This document shows, one piece after another, positions 1 through 10,898 of a stretch of 64,000 nucleotides of DNA. Position numbers and translations under genes: made by a program. This stretch comes from Dastarcus helophoroides (lineage: Eukaryota; Arthropoda; Insecta; Coleoptera; Bothrideridae): positions 13,556,587-13,620,586 of the forward strand of contig CM053326.1 in NCBI GenBank assembly GCA_028583605.1. Direction: 5' to 3'. Position 1 is the stretch's first letter. Every line of letters begins with the position of its first letter. Under the pieces are notes generated by a model. It was not told the origin of the DNA. It did no database searches and worked only from the letters and a program-made list of their open reading frames with translations.

Positions 1-798
1 CAAACCAGGCCCCACTCCAATTTTATCAAATCGGTTATTGTATATTTTTGAATTGTTACCTCGTAAATAAGATATGCTTCCGTAATATTAGGCACTAGAT
101 GCATTCAATTTCTAGAAAATGTTTCACAACGTTTAAAAGTATTTTCCTTGAGATACATTACATATTGTTCAGGATTTTGTAATAAATCATTTTATACTAT
201 GATAAAATTGAGAATTATTTATTGCTGCTATGGATTGATACCATTTGCAATAAAGCAAATTAATCGTTTTTACACATTTGCACTCCTACATTCATTGGTA
301 TTTTATTTAGGAATTTAAAAGCTGTTTCCATGGAAAAAAGTTAGTGAATATCTTTTAACTAAAAGCGGGTCATTATCCAGATGTAGAGATGTTTCACCAT
401 TTTCCTTATGGTTTCTTAATTATAAGGTAAGATTAGTAGAAATTAATGTGTTCCATTTTTCTTTCTGTTCATCAAATATTTGTGTTCTGTAGAAAATTTT
501 GCTGCATTATCTTTTGTTAAGAGCTATTCTTGTAGCTATTTATTTCCCTAATGCAATAGCACTTCACGATTTATAACATTTTCTTCTATAGGTGGGATTG
601 GCATGGGAATATGGTCCTTATTTCTAATGCCGGGATTTCGCGATTATATTTGATCAATTGATTGATTGAAGGTTACAAATAAAATAGAAGAAAATTTTAT
701 AGAAGTTAGCTTTTTAATTAACAAATCAATATTTGGACAGCAATCAACGTAATCAAAATTTCGACAGTCCTCCTCACTCTTCTTCCGACTAACCAGAC
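1..798. other. AT-rich intergenic DNA
   Basis: No ORF of note, RNA gene or recognisable repeat is visible in this stretch. It ends at the left target-duplication candidate of the foldback element that follows. Confidence 0.6.
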
Positions 799-1266
799 TT
801 TTAAAATCATTACAGGATATACTTCTATCGTGTCAAAGAACTACTGAAAGTGTTCGACGTTTCGCCCACCATCGTAGAGGGCTTCTTCAGGAACAAAGAA
901 AAGAAAACAATAAATAAAAAGGAAAATATAAGGAAATATGCAAAATGACAGAATGAAAAGAATAAAGAGTTTCGCCTCTGGTATGGTGGACATACTGAGT
1001 TACCATGTTCTTCTGTCCAAACTTTGTTATCCTTTGTACCAATTTTCAATTCAGAAGAATTTCGCCTCTGGTATGGTGGACATACCGTGCTCTGATGTTT
1101 TGAAATTGGCCTTTTCATTCTTTCATTTTGCATATTCCCTTATATTTCCTTTTTTATTTATTGTCGAAAACTTTTAGTAGTTCTTTGACACGGTCCATTC
1201 CCGAAAGAAGTATATCCTGTACTGACTCTGGCCGTGGCTGCCTTCGTTATCATTTTAAAATCATTA
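799..1266. repeat. Foldback repeat (family A) with inverted ends and a 14-bp flanking duplication
   Basis: The inner part is an inverted repeat: TACAGGATATA at 811-821 matches its reverse complement at 1211-1221. The arms continue inward (the CTACTGAAAGTGTTCGAC-like sequence recurs inverted near 1165-1185). A 14-bp direct repeat, TTTTAAAATCATTA, sits at 799-812 and 1253-1266. It may be the target duplication, or chance in AT-rich DNA. Two internal direct copies of TTTCGCCTCTGGTATGGTGG lie near 968 and 1058. A second, more decayed member lies at 55249-55640. Small ORFs across it on both strands are by-products of the palindrome and not genes. The minus strand carries a hammerhead-like motif, listed separately. 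Confidence 0.75.
851..895 (-). ncRNA. Hammerhead-ribozyme-like motif, family A
   Basis: Read on the minus strand: stem I strand TGTTC (895-891), CTGAAGA (890-884), one extra A (883), stem II GCCC (882-879) with its partner GGGC (867-864), GAA (863-861), ACGT (860-857) as a minimal stem III, C (856) at the cleavage position, then GAACA (855-851), which pairs fully with TGTTC. This is the order of a type I hammerhead: stem I, CUGANGA, stem II, GAA, stem III, NUH, stem I. It differs from the standard core by the extra base between the core and stem II. Hammerhead motifs with very short stem III are known in Penelope-like elements. Activity here is inference. Confidence 0.55.
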
Positions 1267-2470
1267 ACTGTTTATGTTATAATTATTCTTTTTCAATATC
1301 TCTTTAAACTTACAAAAATTGAAAAAACCTTTATGTGACTAACTATGGAAATAAACGTTGAAAATCAACAAAACTCCCTTTTAACATAAAACGGTGACTT
1401 TCAGGTAACTCCCCCGCAGCAGCTAACAAAAGGCAAAACGTATTCAAAAATAATATCAACCAGTCACATTTCTATTAAATATAAAGAAGACTAAGTTAAT
1501 AGGAACATTTTAATTTGAATTAGGAAAGCATCATTTGAGCAATAATTACAAGTCCGTCACCAAACTTTTTAGTTCATAACAAAAAAAAAATATTTCAAGC
1601 ATGCATAGCAACCTCGGTGGGTTAATTTACGGTACTTGCTTGGAATAAAACTTTGTATTTTATATTAAAAAGATAAGTGATATCAATCCCGAACATCCCG
1701 GGATGAAATCCTCTAGATGGTAATAAAAGTTACCAAAAATGTTGTGCGCGAAAAATGTATCATTATCAATCAAAATACAAAATATTAATTTAGTCTTTAA
1801 TTTCAATAGATGTTTTATGTTCAGGTATATGTCACCAGCTATTATCTGCCACTTCATCTGCGAAATTGAATGAATAATTGTACAATTGAATTTAGTACAA
1901 TAAGTTGATGATGGTAGTAATCATCAGCTAAACCAAATAATATGTTCTGCATATGCTGTCTATCCATCATTTTAATAAGATTTTCTCGTCTGCAAGATGA
2001 GATTTAGGTCTGCAACACAAGGTAACTGGGTGAGGTCAAATAACGTTCTGTGTTAGCGCCACAATTCAAATGTAGGTACTCATCTTGACTCCTAACTGTT
2101 TAGTGCTACATTTCTTATAAGAAATTTGTCCTTTAAAAGATAATAAAGGAAATTTTACTTTCAAAATTTAATGCACACGTAATAATCTGAAAAATAATAC
2201 TCGCATAATTTAAAGTTATAAGGTCTTAGAAATTGATCACAAGGTCAAGTTCAAAATTTCTATATTGTCTTCAGCTGCAAGCTGTAATTATTTCGTATAT
2301 TAAAATTAGGATCATGTATACGTTTATAAATTTCTTGTATTACATGAATAGGTTCGGCATAATAGAATTGCATTTCGGACAGGGCTTAAGTAATGTCATA
2401 CATACGTATTAGTGGTGTAACGAATAGTCGTATGTTTTTAATATTCGCATTCCCAAATTATATTTGAAAT
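1267..2470. other. AT-rich intergenic DNA
   Basis: I see no supported gene. A 65-codon minus-strand ORF near 1660-1857 has no recognisable domain and is within chance expectation for this composition. Confidence 0.55.
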
Positions 2471-2573
2471 ATGGTGACTAACTATTAAACTCTATTAACA
2501 AGAAATATTAAAAATTCCACGATCTTTCTATCAATAATTGATGGAAAGTGCGTGGAATTTTTAATATTTCTTG
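2471..2573 (+). repeat. Copy of a ~90-bp dispersed repeat forming a hairpin
   Basis: Arms 2499-2527 and 2545-2573 are inverted copies (CAAGAAATATTAAAAATTCC against its complement) with a few mismatches and a ~17-nt loop. The left part (ACTATTAAACTCTATTAACA, then AAAAATTCCAC) matches a short repeat seen at 8398-8472, 40262-40352 and, inverted, 55921-56010. Confidence 0.65.
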
Positions 2574-3268
2574 TTGTATTTATTGGTAATAATTACGAAT
2601 ATTGAAGAATTTTAATTATAAGGAAACTACCTGAAGTGTACCTCACTTGATTTTCTTCATTTTGTAATATGTTATAGTACATAAAAAATATAAGACACGT
2701 ATTTTTTTAGATGCTAACTCGGCGATTTAAGAGGTGGAATCCCTTAAAGATAACCCCAAAAACAGTTTTTCTTTAATATCTCAAGAATAAATTGGAATTT
2801 TTCAATGAAACAAACGTTACCTTATATCCTATAAAAAGGCGCTCGTAGCGAAATACCACTTATCCCAGGGAGTTGCAACCCCTCATTTTTAAGGGGGTGC
2901 ATCTGTTTTTTTTTTCTTATATGTAACTTTTAAACGACTGAACTTCATTAAATTTGGCAATGTCATTAAGAAAATTAAAAAATAAAATTGTCCTATCTCG
3001 GAATTTTGCAAAAAAATAAATCATTGGAAGGGGGACGAATTAATTTGTTCTGTACAGTGACATAGAAAATTAATCACAACATATATGTTCTAGTTTATTG
3101 CTGCGATGCTTATTCTGCATTTTGCATTAAAACTGAAATAACATAGAATCCTTATTTTTATAAGGGTTGGAGAACCCAATGGAATTGATCATTATTAGAT
3201 TGCCAGTCACAACATTTATCTATTTAACCTATTATATTGACTTATTTTATGTTAATAATTCATTAATA
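2574..3268. other. Intergenic DNA, probably old repeat
   Basis: No gene. At 2725-3020 the text (a block around GGTGGAATCCCTTAAAGATA, then AAGGGGGTGCATCTG) reads like degraded transposon sequence. I cannot find paired ends. Confidence 0.35.
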
Positions 3269-6156
3269 CAGGCCCGTAACCAGGATCTTTTTTTTTGGGG
3301 GGGGACTACCATCCTTCTGCTAAAACTATCTAGTCTTTGGTTGTGTTTAGGTTAGAGCTAAGAAGTCAGGGTCCAATACTACTTTACTATTAATATTATT
3401 ATTGTATACAAGTAGACTAAAATATAAAAAAATACACTAAAAACATTTCTTGAGTCTAATTCTTCTAACATTCTAGACAAAGTAATTTTACAACAATGTT
3501 GCCTATTTATCTTAATTTAATTTCTGAATAAAAACAGATGTGTGGGTAAGATGACAAAAATTACTTGAAAGATATTCCTTTTCTTTGAACTATCTTCTAT
3601 AACCTGCACTTGTGTATGAAAAATGCCTCTAGAAAGTACTCTATTTAAAGACCAAAGAGAAAAATCTTTTTTTTAATTTTTTTAAATTTTGGTTAAATTT
3701 ATAATTTTAACTTTTATCTCAAATTTAACGTTTGCAGCCGAAAATTTAGAATTTGGATATTCTTTCTACATTTTGGAAGATTAGATTTTTTTTAAGTTCA
3801 AGTTTCCTCTTAGCGTCCAACTTTTTTTCTAACTGGCAACAACTTTAATTCCTACAAATTTCGACCTTTTTTGTAGGTTTTCAATTTGAATTAGATTTTT
3901 TGTTAAATGCGAAGTATGTTAATACTTTTACTTTTTTTTCTCAAAATCCATAGTTTAAAATCTTGGTATTTACTTCAAACCCTCAAATATTTTTTTTTAA
4001 CTTTGATTCTTTCTAGAAACCTGGAAATTTTGTCAAAATGTTTGTGAAAAATGTCAGATATCGAAAATCTGAACTTAATCCTGAGTGTTTTGAATTTGTA
4101 ATTTTAATTTGAAATGTCTAGAAAAGTCTACATTTAGAGTGGACAAACTCCTTCCAGAAAAAGTTTAATTACGGCCGTGTTTATACTTAAAAATAACCAG
4201 AATTCATTAATAAACATTCTGAAAATATTAACTTTTTTAGAAATTTTGAATTTTCGAATAAAAAGTAGGATATGTTAATTCTTAACAAATTTACCTATTT
4301 GAACTCAAAATGTTTAGTTTTTTAAATTTCAAATTTTAGAAATAAATTTACATTTAGAATTACTCTCTAAATCCGAAGAAAAAAGAAGCTATAATATTTG
4401 AAAAAAAAAAGGTTTCAAGTCAAAATTTTCTAAAAATAATCTCTAATTTCCAAAAGATAAAATCTATTAACAAAAACTAATAACACTCGACATTTTGTCT
4501 TGAAATAAAATTTAAAAAATAAACTTTGATATTTCCTGAAACTTTTAGTGTTTTCTCAAAGTGGCCAGGGGATTTTTTTTAATTAAATATCTAGAATGGA
4601 ACTCAAAATATTTTGAAGAAGTCTGAATTTTGAACCAATGCTAATATAAAAATTTTGAAAAATAAACTAAAGTCATTAACCTCATTTTTTTTTCAAAATT
4701 TCAACTTTAATCTTGACATTTTTAAACTTGTCGCAAAAAGTTGTAAAAATTTTATAAATCACGTTTTTCTAAAAATATGAACTTAAAGTTGTAATGGTGT
4801 GATTAAAAGTGAAAAATTTCTTAATTTCAGTTGAAATTTGATACCTAAGATAGAAATTTTAATATTTTTTTTGGAAGTTTTCACTTACAAGTCGAATTTT
4901 GGAGAAAAAAGTTGAATTTTCGAAATCGTAATCGAAATATAAACAAATCAACTTCATAAGAAAAAATTTCGAAATTTTTTATTATGGAGTTAAAACTTTT
5001 TGAAAAAAAACTAAAAATTTCGAAGTAAACTGATGGGTTAAAATTATTAAAAAAATCCTGAATTTTCCAACTTAAAAATGCTCAAGTTTTATGTAAAACT
5101 CGAAATTTATAAAAGAATCTACATTTTAGACATTTTTTTTTAATTCAATCGCCATGTTAGAAAAATTATGGAAGAAATTCATAAAAATAACTTATTAAAA
5201 AATGTCTTCTCCAAATAATGGCTCATAAGAGATTTTGATTTTTTAGTAAAGGGCCTAAAATTCAAAATTTGATTCAAATACCGAATTTAAAATTTAAATT
5301 TTTACATTCCAAATTTGTAAAACTATTCATAACTAATAAACTTTATTAACGCCAAAAACGGAACAAAATTTAAAAATTCCAAAATTTTGTTGCGTTTTTA
5401 TCCTTAATAAATTTTATTAGTTATGAATGTTAAAGAATTCCACGAAGTAAGGGTTGGAAATGTCAATTATTTGTAAAACTATTATCACAAAACCCAAGTT
5501 TTTTTCAAAATTTGGTGTTAAATCTCGAAAAATCGCTTGTATAAATTCCCAGTTCTTCTCAAAATTTGTTTTTTTTTTCAAATTGGGTAGTGTAAGCTTA
5601 AAAAACTTGCAAAATTCAATATTTCTTTAATAAAATTTAAAACGAAATCTCAGATTTAAAAGTCAAAATTTTGAAAAAATTCGAATGAGTTTAAAGTCAA
5701 AATTTTAAGATTTAGGGTGAAAATTTGAGAATAAACTCGAAATTTTAAAAACTTCTTCATTTGAAAATGTTATGCTCCTTCTGAATATTCTGAATATTTT
5801 TTTTAAATTTCGACTGAGATTTCAAAATGTTTTTTTTTGTTAATTGTGTGCCTTTTTTTAAGAGTATTTTACCTTTTTGGGGCCTTCTTTAGCATTTCGT
5901 TTTTGCCTAATTTAACATTTTGCTCACCTTTTTCCTTGCTAGATTGTGCTTAAAATTCGGTCTTTAATAATAAGAAACGACGCCAAATTTGAAAAAAAAA
6001 CATCCTTGCATTTCAGTACGAAAACAAAGTGATCCATTGAAAATGGTTTTTAAAACGATCGCATTTCTGGAAAATTCAGTTCTATCTAGTGTGAGGCCAA
6101 AAAATTTCAGGGGGGGGGGCTGCAGCCCCCTAGCCCCCTCCCTGATTACGGGCCTG
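3269..6156. mobile_element. hAT-type non-autonomous element with AT-rich interior
   Basis: The left end CAGGCCCGTAACCAGG (3269-3284) and the right end CCCTGATTACGGGCCTG (6140-6156) are terminal inverted repeats. The flanks are CATTAATA (3261-3268) and CATTACTA (6157-6164), an imperfect (7/8) 8-bp target duplication of the kind hAT transposons make. Both ends continue into G/C homopolymer runs. There is no transposase ORF. The interior at 3670-5830 is a degenerate AT-rich motif array. Two inner segments, about 3510-3665 and 5835-5970, resemble parts of the hAT at 10899-12221, so this element was either built from or invaded by that family. Confidence 0.7.
3670..5830. repeat. Degenerate AT-rich motif array
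   Basis: About 2.1 kb of irregularly repeated words such as AAATTTTGAA, TTTCGAA and GAAAATTT, without long ORFs. The same vocabulary fills 8650-9590, 12500-14740, 20400-21370, 26450-29800, 38700-40250 and 53080-54520. A near-palindrome at about 5328-5430 (CATAACTAATAAACTTTATT and its inverse) lies within it. Confidence 0.55.
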
Positions 6157-6164
6157 CATTACTA

Positions 6165-6424
6165 TAATATATTAACAATTAAATTTTAATTTTAAAAAGC
6201 CTTATTTTTTAAATTGTCACTCCTAAAATTTCTATTTTCGCTTAAATATTGAATTACTTGAGATTCATATTTATCTTTTGTAATAATAGTTGGATCATGA
6301 TAGTTTTACATTACGTATATGGATCGATTTTTTAAAATTTTCTTATTACCAAACTATTGTTGTCAGTTATATTCGAAAAAACAAGTATTTTTGAAATTAT
6401 AACTCCTTAAAACTTATTAGCTGC
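6165..6424. other. AT-rich spacer
   Basis: Nothing recognisable between the right end of the hAT-type element and the following dispersed repeat. Confidence 0.5.
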
Positions 6425-6790
6425 GATCATTATTTATCTAATTAGACCGTAAATTGTCGCACACGAGAAATTGCCTGGGCGAGAATTTGTTTGGCGCGGA
6501 ATTGGGGGCGATGAATTGTCGTACGCTAAATTGACCGCGAGAAATTGTCATAGAACCATAACATACACACACACAGACTGACAGTTGTTTTTCAATCAGG
6601 AATTTTGGAGTTAATTGCAATTTAAAATTGTAGCCAATGGTATCGCCATCTAGAAAAAGCTCTTCTCTATCCAAAAAGCTACATTAAAACTGATTTGGTG
6701 TTTGGTGTATAATTACCCGAGATATAATCATTATGACAAAAAAATCATGTTTTTTGTCATTTTGCGATAATAGAGCAAACCACGACAAGG
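6425..6790. repeat. Dispersed repeat, uninterrupted copy of the site hit by the 10.9-kb hAT
   Basis: The segment containing GTTAATTGCAATTTAAAATT, then CTCTATCCAAAAAGCTACAT and TAATTACCCGAGATATAATC matches 10800-10898 joined to 12222-12330. Here the two halves are contiguous, so this is a paralogous empty site for the intervening transposon. A 78-codon minus-strand ORF over it includes a CA-dinucleotide run read as CVCVC and is not taken as a gene. Confidence 0.65.
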
Positions 6791-7770
6791 GTCGTGTTGT
6801 GCAATATCAATAATGTGACTGACTCGTACTCACCATTAGGCAATATCGCATGAGCGGGGCGGCGTACCGCGGGCTAGCTTTAACGTGGTGTTCTGTAGTT
6901 TATATCTCCGTATCCCGTGGAGGCCGTTGATAGGCATCGCACGGCAGCCTACGTTAGGTGCATAATTCTGCGCGCACCAATTTAAATTTCCTTATAATAT
7001 ATAATATAATGGAATAAAACGTTTGAGTACCTTATTCCAAGTCACTCACAAGTATTATTAATTAATTAGTATATAATTATTTTGTATTTAAAAATGTGAT
7101 AAATCCAAGTTTTTCACGAGGAGCGCGCGCTCTTGCGCTCTTTAAGACCAACCGCCGGTGTTATGTAGATACATTTAATATAAAGGGTGGTGACTTTAAC
7201 TGAAATAAATCCAACCAAAATTTTTCTCGCAATATTTCTGAAACAGGTTGAATTTTATTTAGGTATAGTTTGCTCCATTTAAGACTAGCTTTTTTTTAAT
7301 AAAATGATACGTCTTGCCTCTCCTTATCCTTTGTTGAAAGTATCGTTTCAAGAGTATCACAGGGCATTATCTGTTTTTGCGATTTTCAGAGGAATGAAGA
7401 AAAAATGCACAAGATTAACACTTTTAAAAGTAGATTTTAATATAATCAAACCAATGATAAAATTCACTTATACGACGTGGATACTTTTTCTGATAAGGAA
7501 ATAAATGCAGCAATTACTTTGCCAATGTACCAATAGTGCATATTTGTAACCTCGTTTGCAAAAATTCTGGTTTAAAATTTTTGTTTTTTTTTATTTTTGC
7601 CTTTTATAGTCACGAAATCATACAACCAGACATTACGTTGCAATCCTCTTCAAAATGTATTTTTAACGAAGTATCACAAGATACATCAATCCAAGAACAA
7701 AAATGTGACAAACTTTAAACAAAAATCGATGACATGACTTTTGTAAAAAAAATATTAGTTCAGTTTTGTT
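6791..7770. other. Intergenic DNA with a GC-richer patch
   Basis: A patch at about 6780-6975 is much richer in G+C than its surroundings (GAGCGGGGCGGCGTACCGCG and following). It has no complete tRNA fold or ORF. At 7110-7160 there is a small GCGCGCGCTC-rich stretch. ORFs at 7304-7504 and 7536-7718 show no domain. Confidence 0.35.
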
Positions 7771-7844
7771 GAATTTATGTCAGTTAACTCACCACTCTAT
7801 ACATACAAAGATAGAGCACATTCTCCAAGTGAACTACCACTGAA

Positions 7845-8060
7845 AAAGCCAACATTCGCATTCGCAAATGTTGGAATGAATATTCGCATTTGCATTCACA
7901 TTCGCATTCTCATTCTCATTTGCGAATGTGGAAAAGCTAACATTCGGTACATAACTGATACATACTACATACCAGTGATGTAATGAATATTGGCATTTGC
8001 ATTCTCAAATGTTCGCATGTTTTTTAATATTCGCATTCTCAAAAAAATTATGTGAATATA
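7845..8060. repeat. CATTCG/CATTCT simple-sequence region
   Basis: Imperfect tandem hexamers (ATTCGC, CATTTG, CATTCT) run through this interval with an interruption near 7945-7985. The overlapping ORF at 7777-7983 reads the hexamer as an I-R-I-type repeat and is an artefact of it. Confidence 0.65.
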
Positions 8061-8397
8061 TGTATTGCAAATGTTCATGGCAATGAAAAGGTATATTTTA
8101 TTTACCTTTTTAATTTATGAAATTTTATTTATAAAATAAAAATGCAGCTCCTAAGATTTTGAATATTTTTATTTAGGTTTTTATATTTAAATAGAACAGT
8201 TTTAATTGGGGGACGGTCTTGATGTTACTTAAAACTTATTAGGTGTATCTACAAAGAGGTTAGTGACGGAATTTATTTCAATTAAAGTAAATTCCGTAAA
8301 ACTGCACCAACATTTTTCTCACAAAATTACTAAAACAGGCCGATTTTTGTCCATTATTTGTCATTTTTAACCCCTTACTGTATGGAATCATTCAATA

Positions 8398-8472
8398 TTT
8401 ATAACTAAAAAATTATTAACGATAAATATAACAAGAGATAAAAATTCCACAATGTTTCTATAAATATTTGCT
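8398..8472 (+). repeat. Copy of the ~90-bp dispersed repeat
   Basis: Shares ATTATTAACG, AAAAATTCCACAATGTTTC and TAAATATTTGCT in the same order and spacing as the copies at 40262-40352 and, inverted, 55921-56010. Confidence 0.6.
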
Positions 8473-8592
8473 ATAAACGAATCGGACTTCACTTTTCAAC
8501 ATCGTTGGCGAAATTCCAGTAGTTTGTTTAGCCTGTTGTTATGCTAAGAAGCTCTGTGGATCACAGACTCATGAATATTCCATCTAATCCAA

Positions 8593-9616
8593 CAGGGCCG
8601 AGCGGTAAATTTTCTCAGTATGATGCAACTCTTCAAAATGCCGCCCCATAAAAGTGTTTTCTACTTTTTTTTTGAAAATCTCAATTTCTTTCTCAGAATT
8701 TCGAACTTTCCTCGGAATTTCGACTTTTTTTGAATACTATGAATTTTTATTGTAAAAAGTTATAAACTTGCGATCTTTTTAAAGTTTTAACTTACGAAGA
8801 AACACTTCGACGTCATCTTTCAAAATTTAAATACTTTTAAACTTTTTGAAAATGTTCACTTTATAATTGGACTTTTTTTGAAAATTTAGATTTTTTTAAT
8901 ATTTCGTCTTTTTCTCGACATTTTTATTTTGTTGTAAATTTCGATTTTCTTCGAAGAATTGTGCTTTTGTGAAAATATCAGTTTTTTATAAATGTTGACT
9001 TTGAACATTTCGATTCTTGAATTTTTGACCTTTTAAAAGTTTTGACCTTTTTAAAATTCTACCTTTTTTTTTAATTTTGCACTTTTGACCATCCCAGATT
9101 TTTTCAAAATGTTGTCCTTTAAAAATTGCGATTTTTAAAAAAATGATCTTTTTTTCAATTTCCACCTTATTTGAAAGATTTGACCTACTTTTTTTGAAAA
9201 TGTTAAGTTCCGAAACGACTTTTATTGGAAGTTATGACTTTTTGACAAACCGCGACTTTTTTGAATGTTTTCACTTTTTTTAAAAAGAATCACTCTTTTT
9301 TCAAAACTTCTAATTTTTTTGAAAAATGTTTTCAATATTTCTATTTTTTTGAAATTTTCAAATTTTTAAATACTTTGATTTTCTTTTTTTGATTCGACAT
9401 TTTTGAAATTCCATTTTATTTTTAAATCTAACTTGAAAATTTATAATTTTTTTGAAAATGTTTTAAATACGACTTTTTCTTAAATTTTAGATTATTCTAA
9501 AATGTTTGATGTTCGATTTCAGCTTTCAAAAATTTTAACTTTTGAAAAACTTTACTATGGAAAATTTTGAAAATTCAAATTCAAAAATTGAAAATTTATG
9601 CTTATGCACGGCCCTG
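8593..9616. mobile_element. hAT-type non-autonomous element with exact 8-bp target duplication
   Basis: The left end is CAGGGCCGAGCGG (8593 onward). The right end is CACGGCCCTG, ending at 9616. The flanks are identical: TAATCCAA at 8585-8592 and at 9617-9624. An 8-bp duplication with CAGGG-type ends is the hAT signature. The 1,024-bp body encodes nothing. From about 8650 to 9590 it is a T-rich array of TTTGAAAATTTCGACTTTTT-like units. Its left subterminal sequence (ATGCCGCCCC) corresponds to the inverted right subterminal sequence (GGGGGCGACAT) of the element ending at 21424, so the two are one family. Confidence 0.85.
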
Positions 9617-9652
9617 TAATCCAAATTCTCATTTAAAACCTCTGGACACACC

Positions 9653-9691
9653 ATAAGCAGGCACACATGCATTGCGTGTGTGCCTGCTTAT
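9653..9691. repeat. Perfect-arm hairpin
   Basis: ATAAGCAGGCACAC (9653-9666) and GTGTGCCTGCTTAT (9678-9691) are exact inverted copies around an 11-nt spacer. It lies at the downstream edge of the LINE-like relic on the minus strand and may mark an element terminus. Confidence 0.6.
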
Positions 9692-9699
9692 TGTTGTCC

Positions 9700-10239
9700 A
9701 CCTATCCTTGTTGCGGAGGATAATGGTGTTGTTTCCTTCGGTGTTTGTTGTTTCCGTTGTCGTGGTTAGTGTTTCGGCTTGCGTGTGCGAAAATGTCTTT
9801 TTATTTGTTAGCTTTCGTTTCTTCGGGGGTTCGTCAGTGGCGCGTCTTCTTCTTCTTGCTCGGACTGTTTTTCTTCTCGCATGTCCTCTTCGCTAATTTG
9901 CAAGCTTGCAAATCTATTGCTGCCTACAATCTTCTCGGGGTCTTCGGGCCTGGGATTCTTCGATGTCTTCTTTGGGGATTCGAAAGTTTCAGCTTGCATT
10001 TTAAAAGCTTCTTCCTCCTTGATTTGCGAAATTCCCTGGTTGATAGCTTCGGCTAAACTTATAAGCTCGGCCATGCTACATTCGTGAATACTTCTCATTT
10101 TTGGTAGAGGCACCAACGATCCGGAAATCTGGATGCACACAATCAAAACATGGAAGGCACTAAGTAAAAACTTAAAATATTTGGTAAGAGTTGTATTTGG
10201 GAGGCTACTCGATTCACCTCCGGACTGTACGAGAGTCAA
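9700..10239 (-). pseudogene. LINE ORF1-like relic
   Basis: An open frame of 143 codons (10239 to 9808) encodes a charged, glutamate- and lysine-rich product. It contains a SNRFASLQ segment near residues 107-114, followed by an acidic stretch with EEKQSEQEEED. Beyond 9808 the minus strand continues, after a frame change, with a T-rich peptide (ETLTTTTETTN), so the original frame was longer. The NRFASL word ahead of an acidic tail is common in N-terminal parts of LINE ORF1 proteins. I see no zinc knuckles or RNA-binding domain. G+C content is higher than in the flanking DNA, consistent with an inserted element. A host exon cannot be excluded. Plus-strand ORFs over the same interval are shadows. 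Confidence 0.35.
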
Positions 10240-10249
10240 GACAACTGTG

Positions 10250-10795
10250 ATATAATCAGTTACAGTGGCTGTGAATAAAAATGTTTTGTTAGGTAATAAG
10301 TATCTTGTTTACTGAACTTACTGTAACCATTTAAGGGCAAAATTGTCAGCTAAAAGTTGTGCGTAATTTGTGCAGCTTCTATTTGCATGACAATTATACC
10401 GCAGTATATTTCGTTTCGGTTTCTAAAATAAATAAATTTGACGTGTCATTTTTGGCACGCTTGTCATAATTTTGTAATCATTTGGACAATGAATACAAAA
10501 CAATTTCTATAAAAAGAAAAGAAAAACTTTTCATTAAATTAATTTTTCTCGAAAATAAAAGAGAATTACATCTTAAACTTATATACTGTACTTAAAAAAA
10601 ACTTGACCTACAGTATGTATAAATAAACCTAAGATTCCTAAGTTTAATTTTTCTTTAATAAAAATTAAACCATTTGATCAGTTCTCATCAAAATCAATTT
10701 GATTCTATTCTGAGAAATTCCGTAACTACATTAACAAGTTTGACAAAAATGGTTAAGAATTGCGACCTGTAACGTGATAACAAGCATTCACACCG
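10250..10795. other. Intergenic DNA
   Basis: No gene or repeat structure recognised. Confidence 0.45.
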
Positions 10796-10799
10796 AATA

Positions 10800-10898
10800 G
10801 CATCGTTTTTAATGGCGAATTTTGGCGGTAATTGCAATTTAAAAATGTATCAAACATCGTCTAGAGAAAACTCTCTATCCAAAAAGCTATATTATAAC
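10800..10898. repeat. Left half of interrupted dispersed repeat
   Basis: Matches 6590-6690 (GTAATTGCAATTTAAAAAT, CTCTCTATCCAAAAAGCTAT). It ends in ATTATAAC, the target duplicated by the adjoining hAT. The right half resumes at 12222. Confidence 0.65.

Noticed and set aside
825..1177. Overlapping ORFs of 79-102 codons on both strands
   Set aside because: They read the foldback repeat. The duplicated peptide SVCPPYQRRNS reflects the repeated DNA, not a protein domain.
6438..6674. 78-codon minus-strand ORF
   Set aside because: It crosses a CA microsatellite and a dispersed repeat, with no domain.
6780..6975. GC-rich patch considered as tRNA, rRNA or CpG-island promoter
   Set aside because: No cloverleaf, no rRNA similarity recognised and no adjacent gene.
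9672..10087. Plus-strand ORFs of up to 103 codons
   Set aside because: Shadows of the minus-strand LINE-like frame, with Phe/Leu-rich antisense composition.
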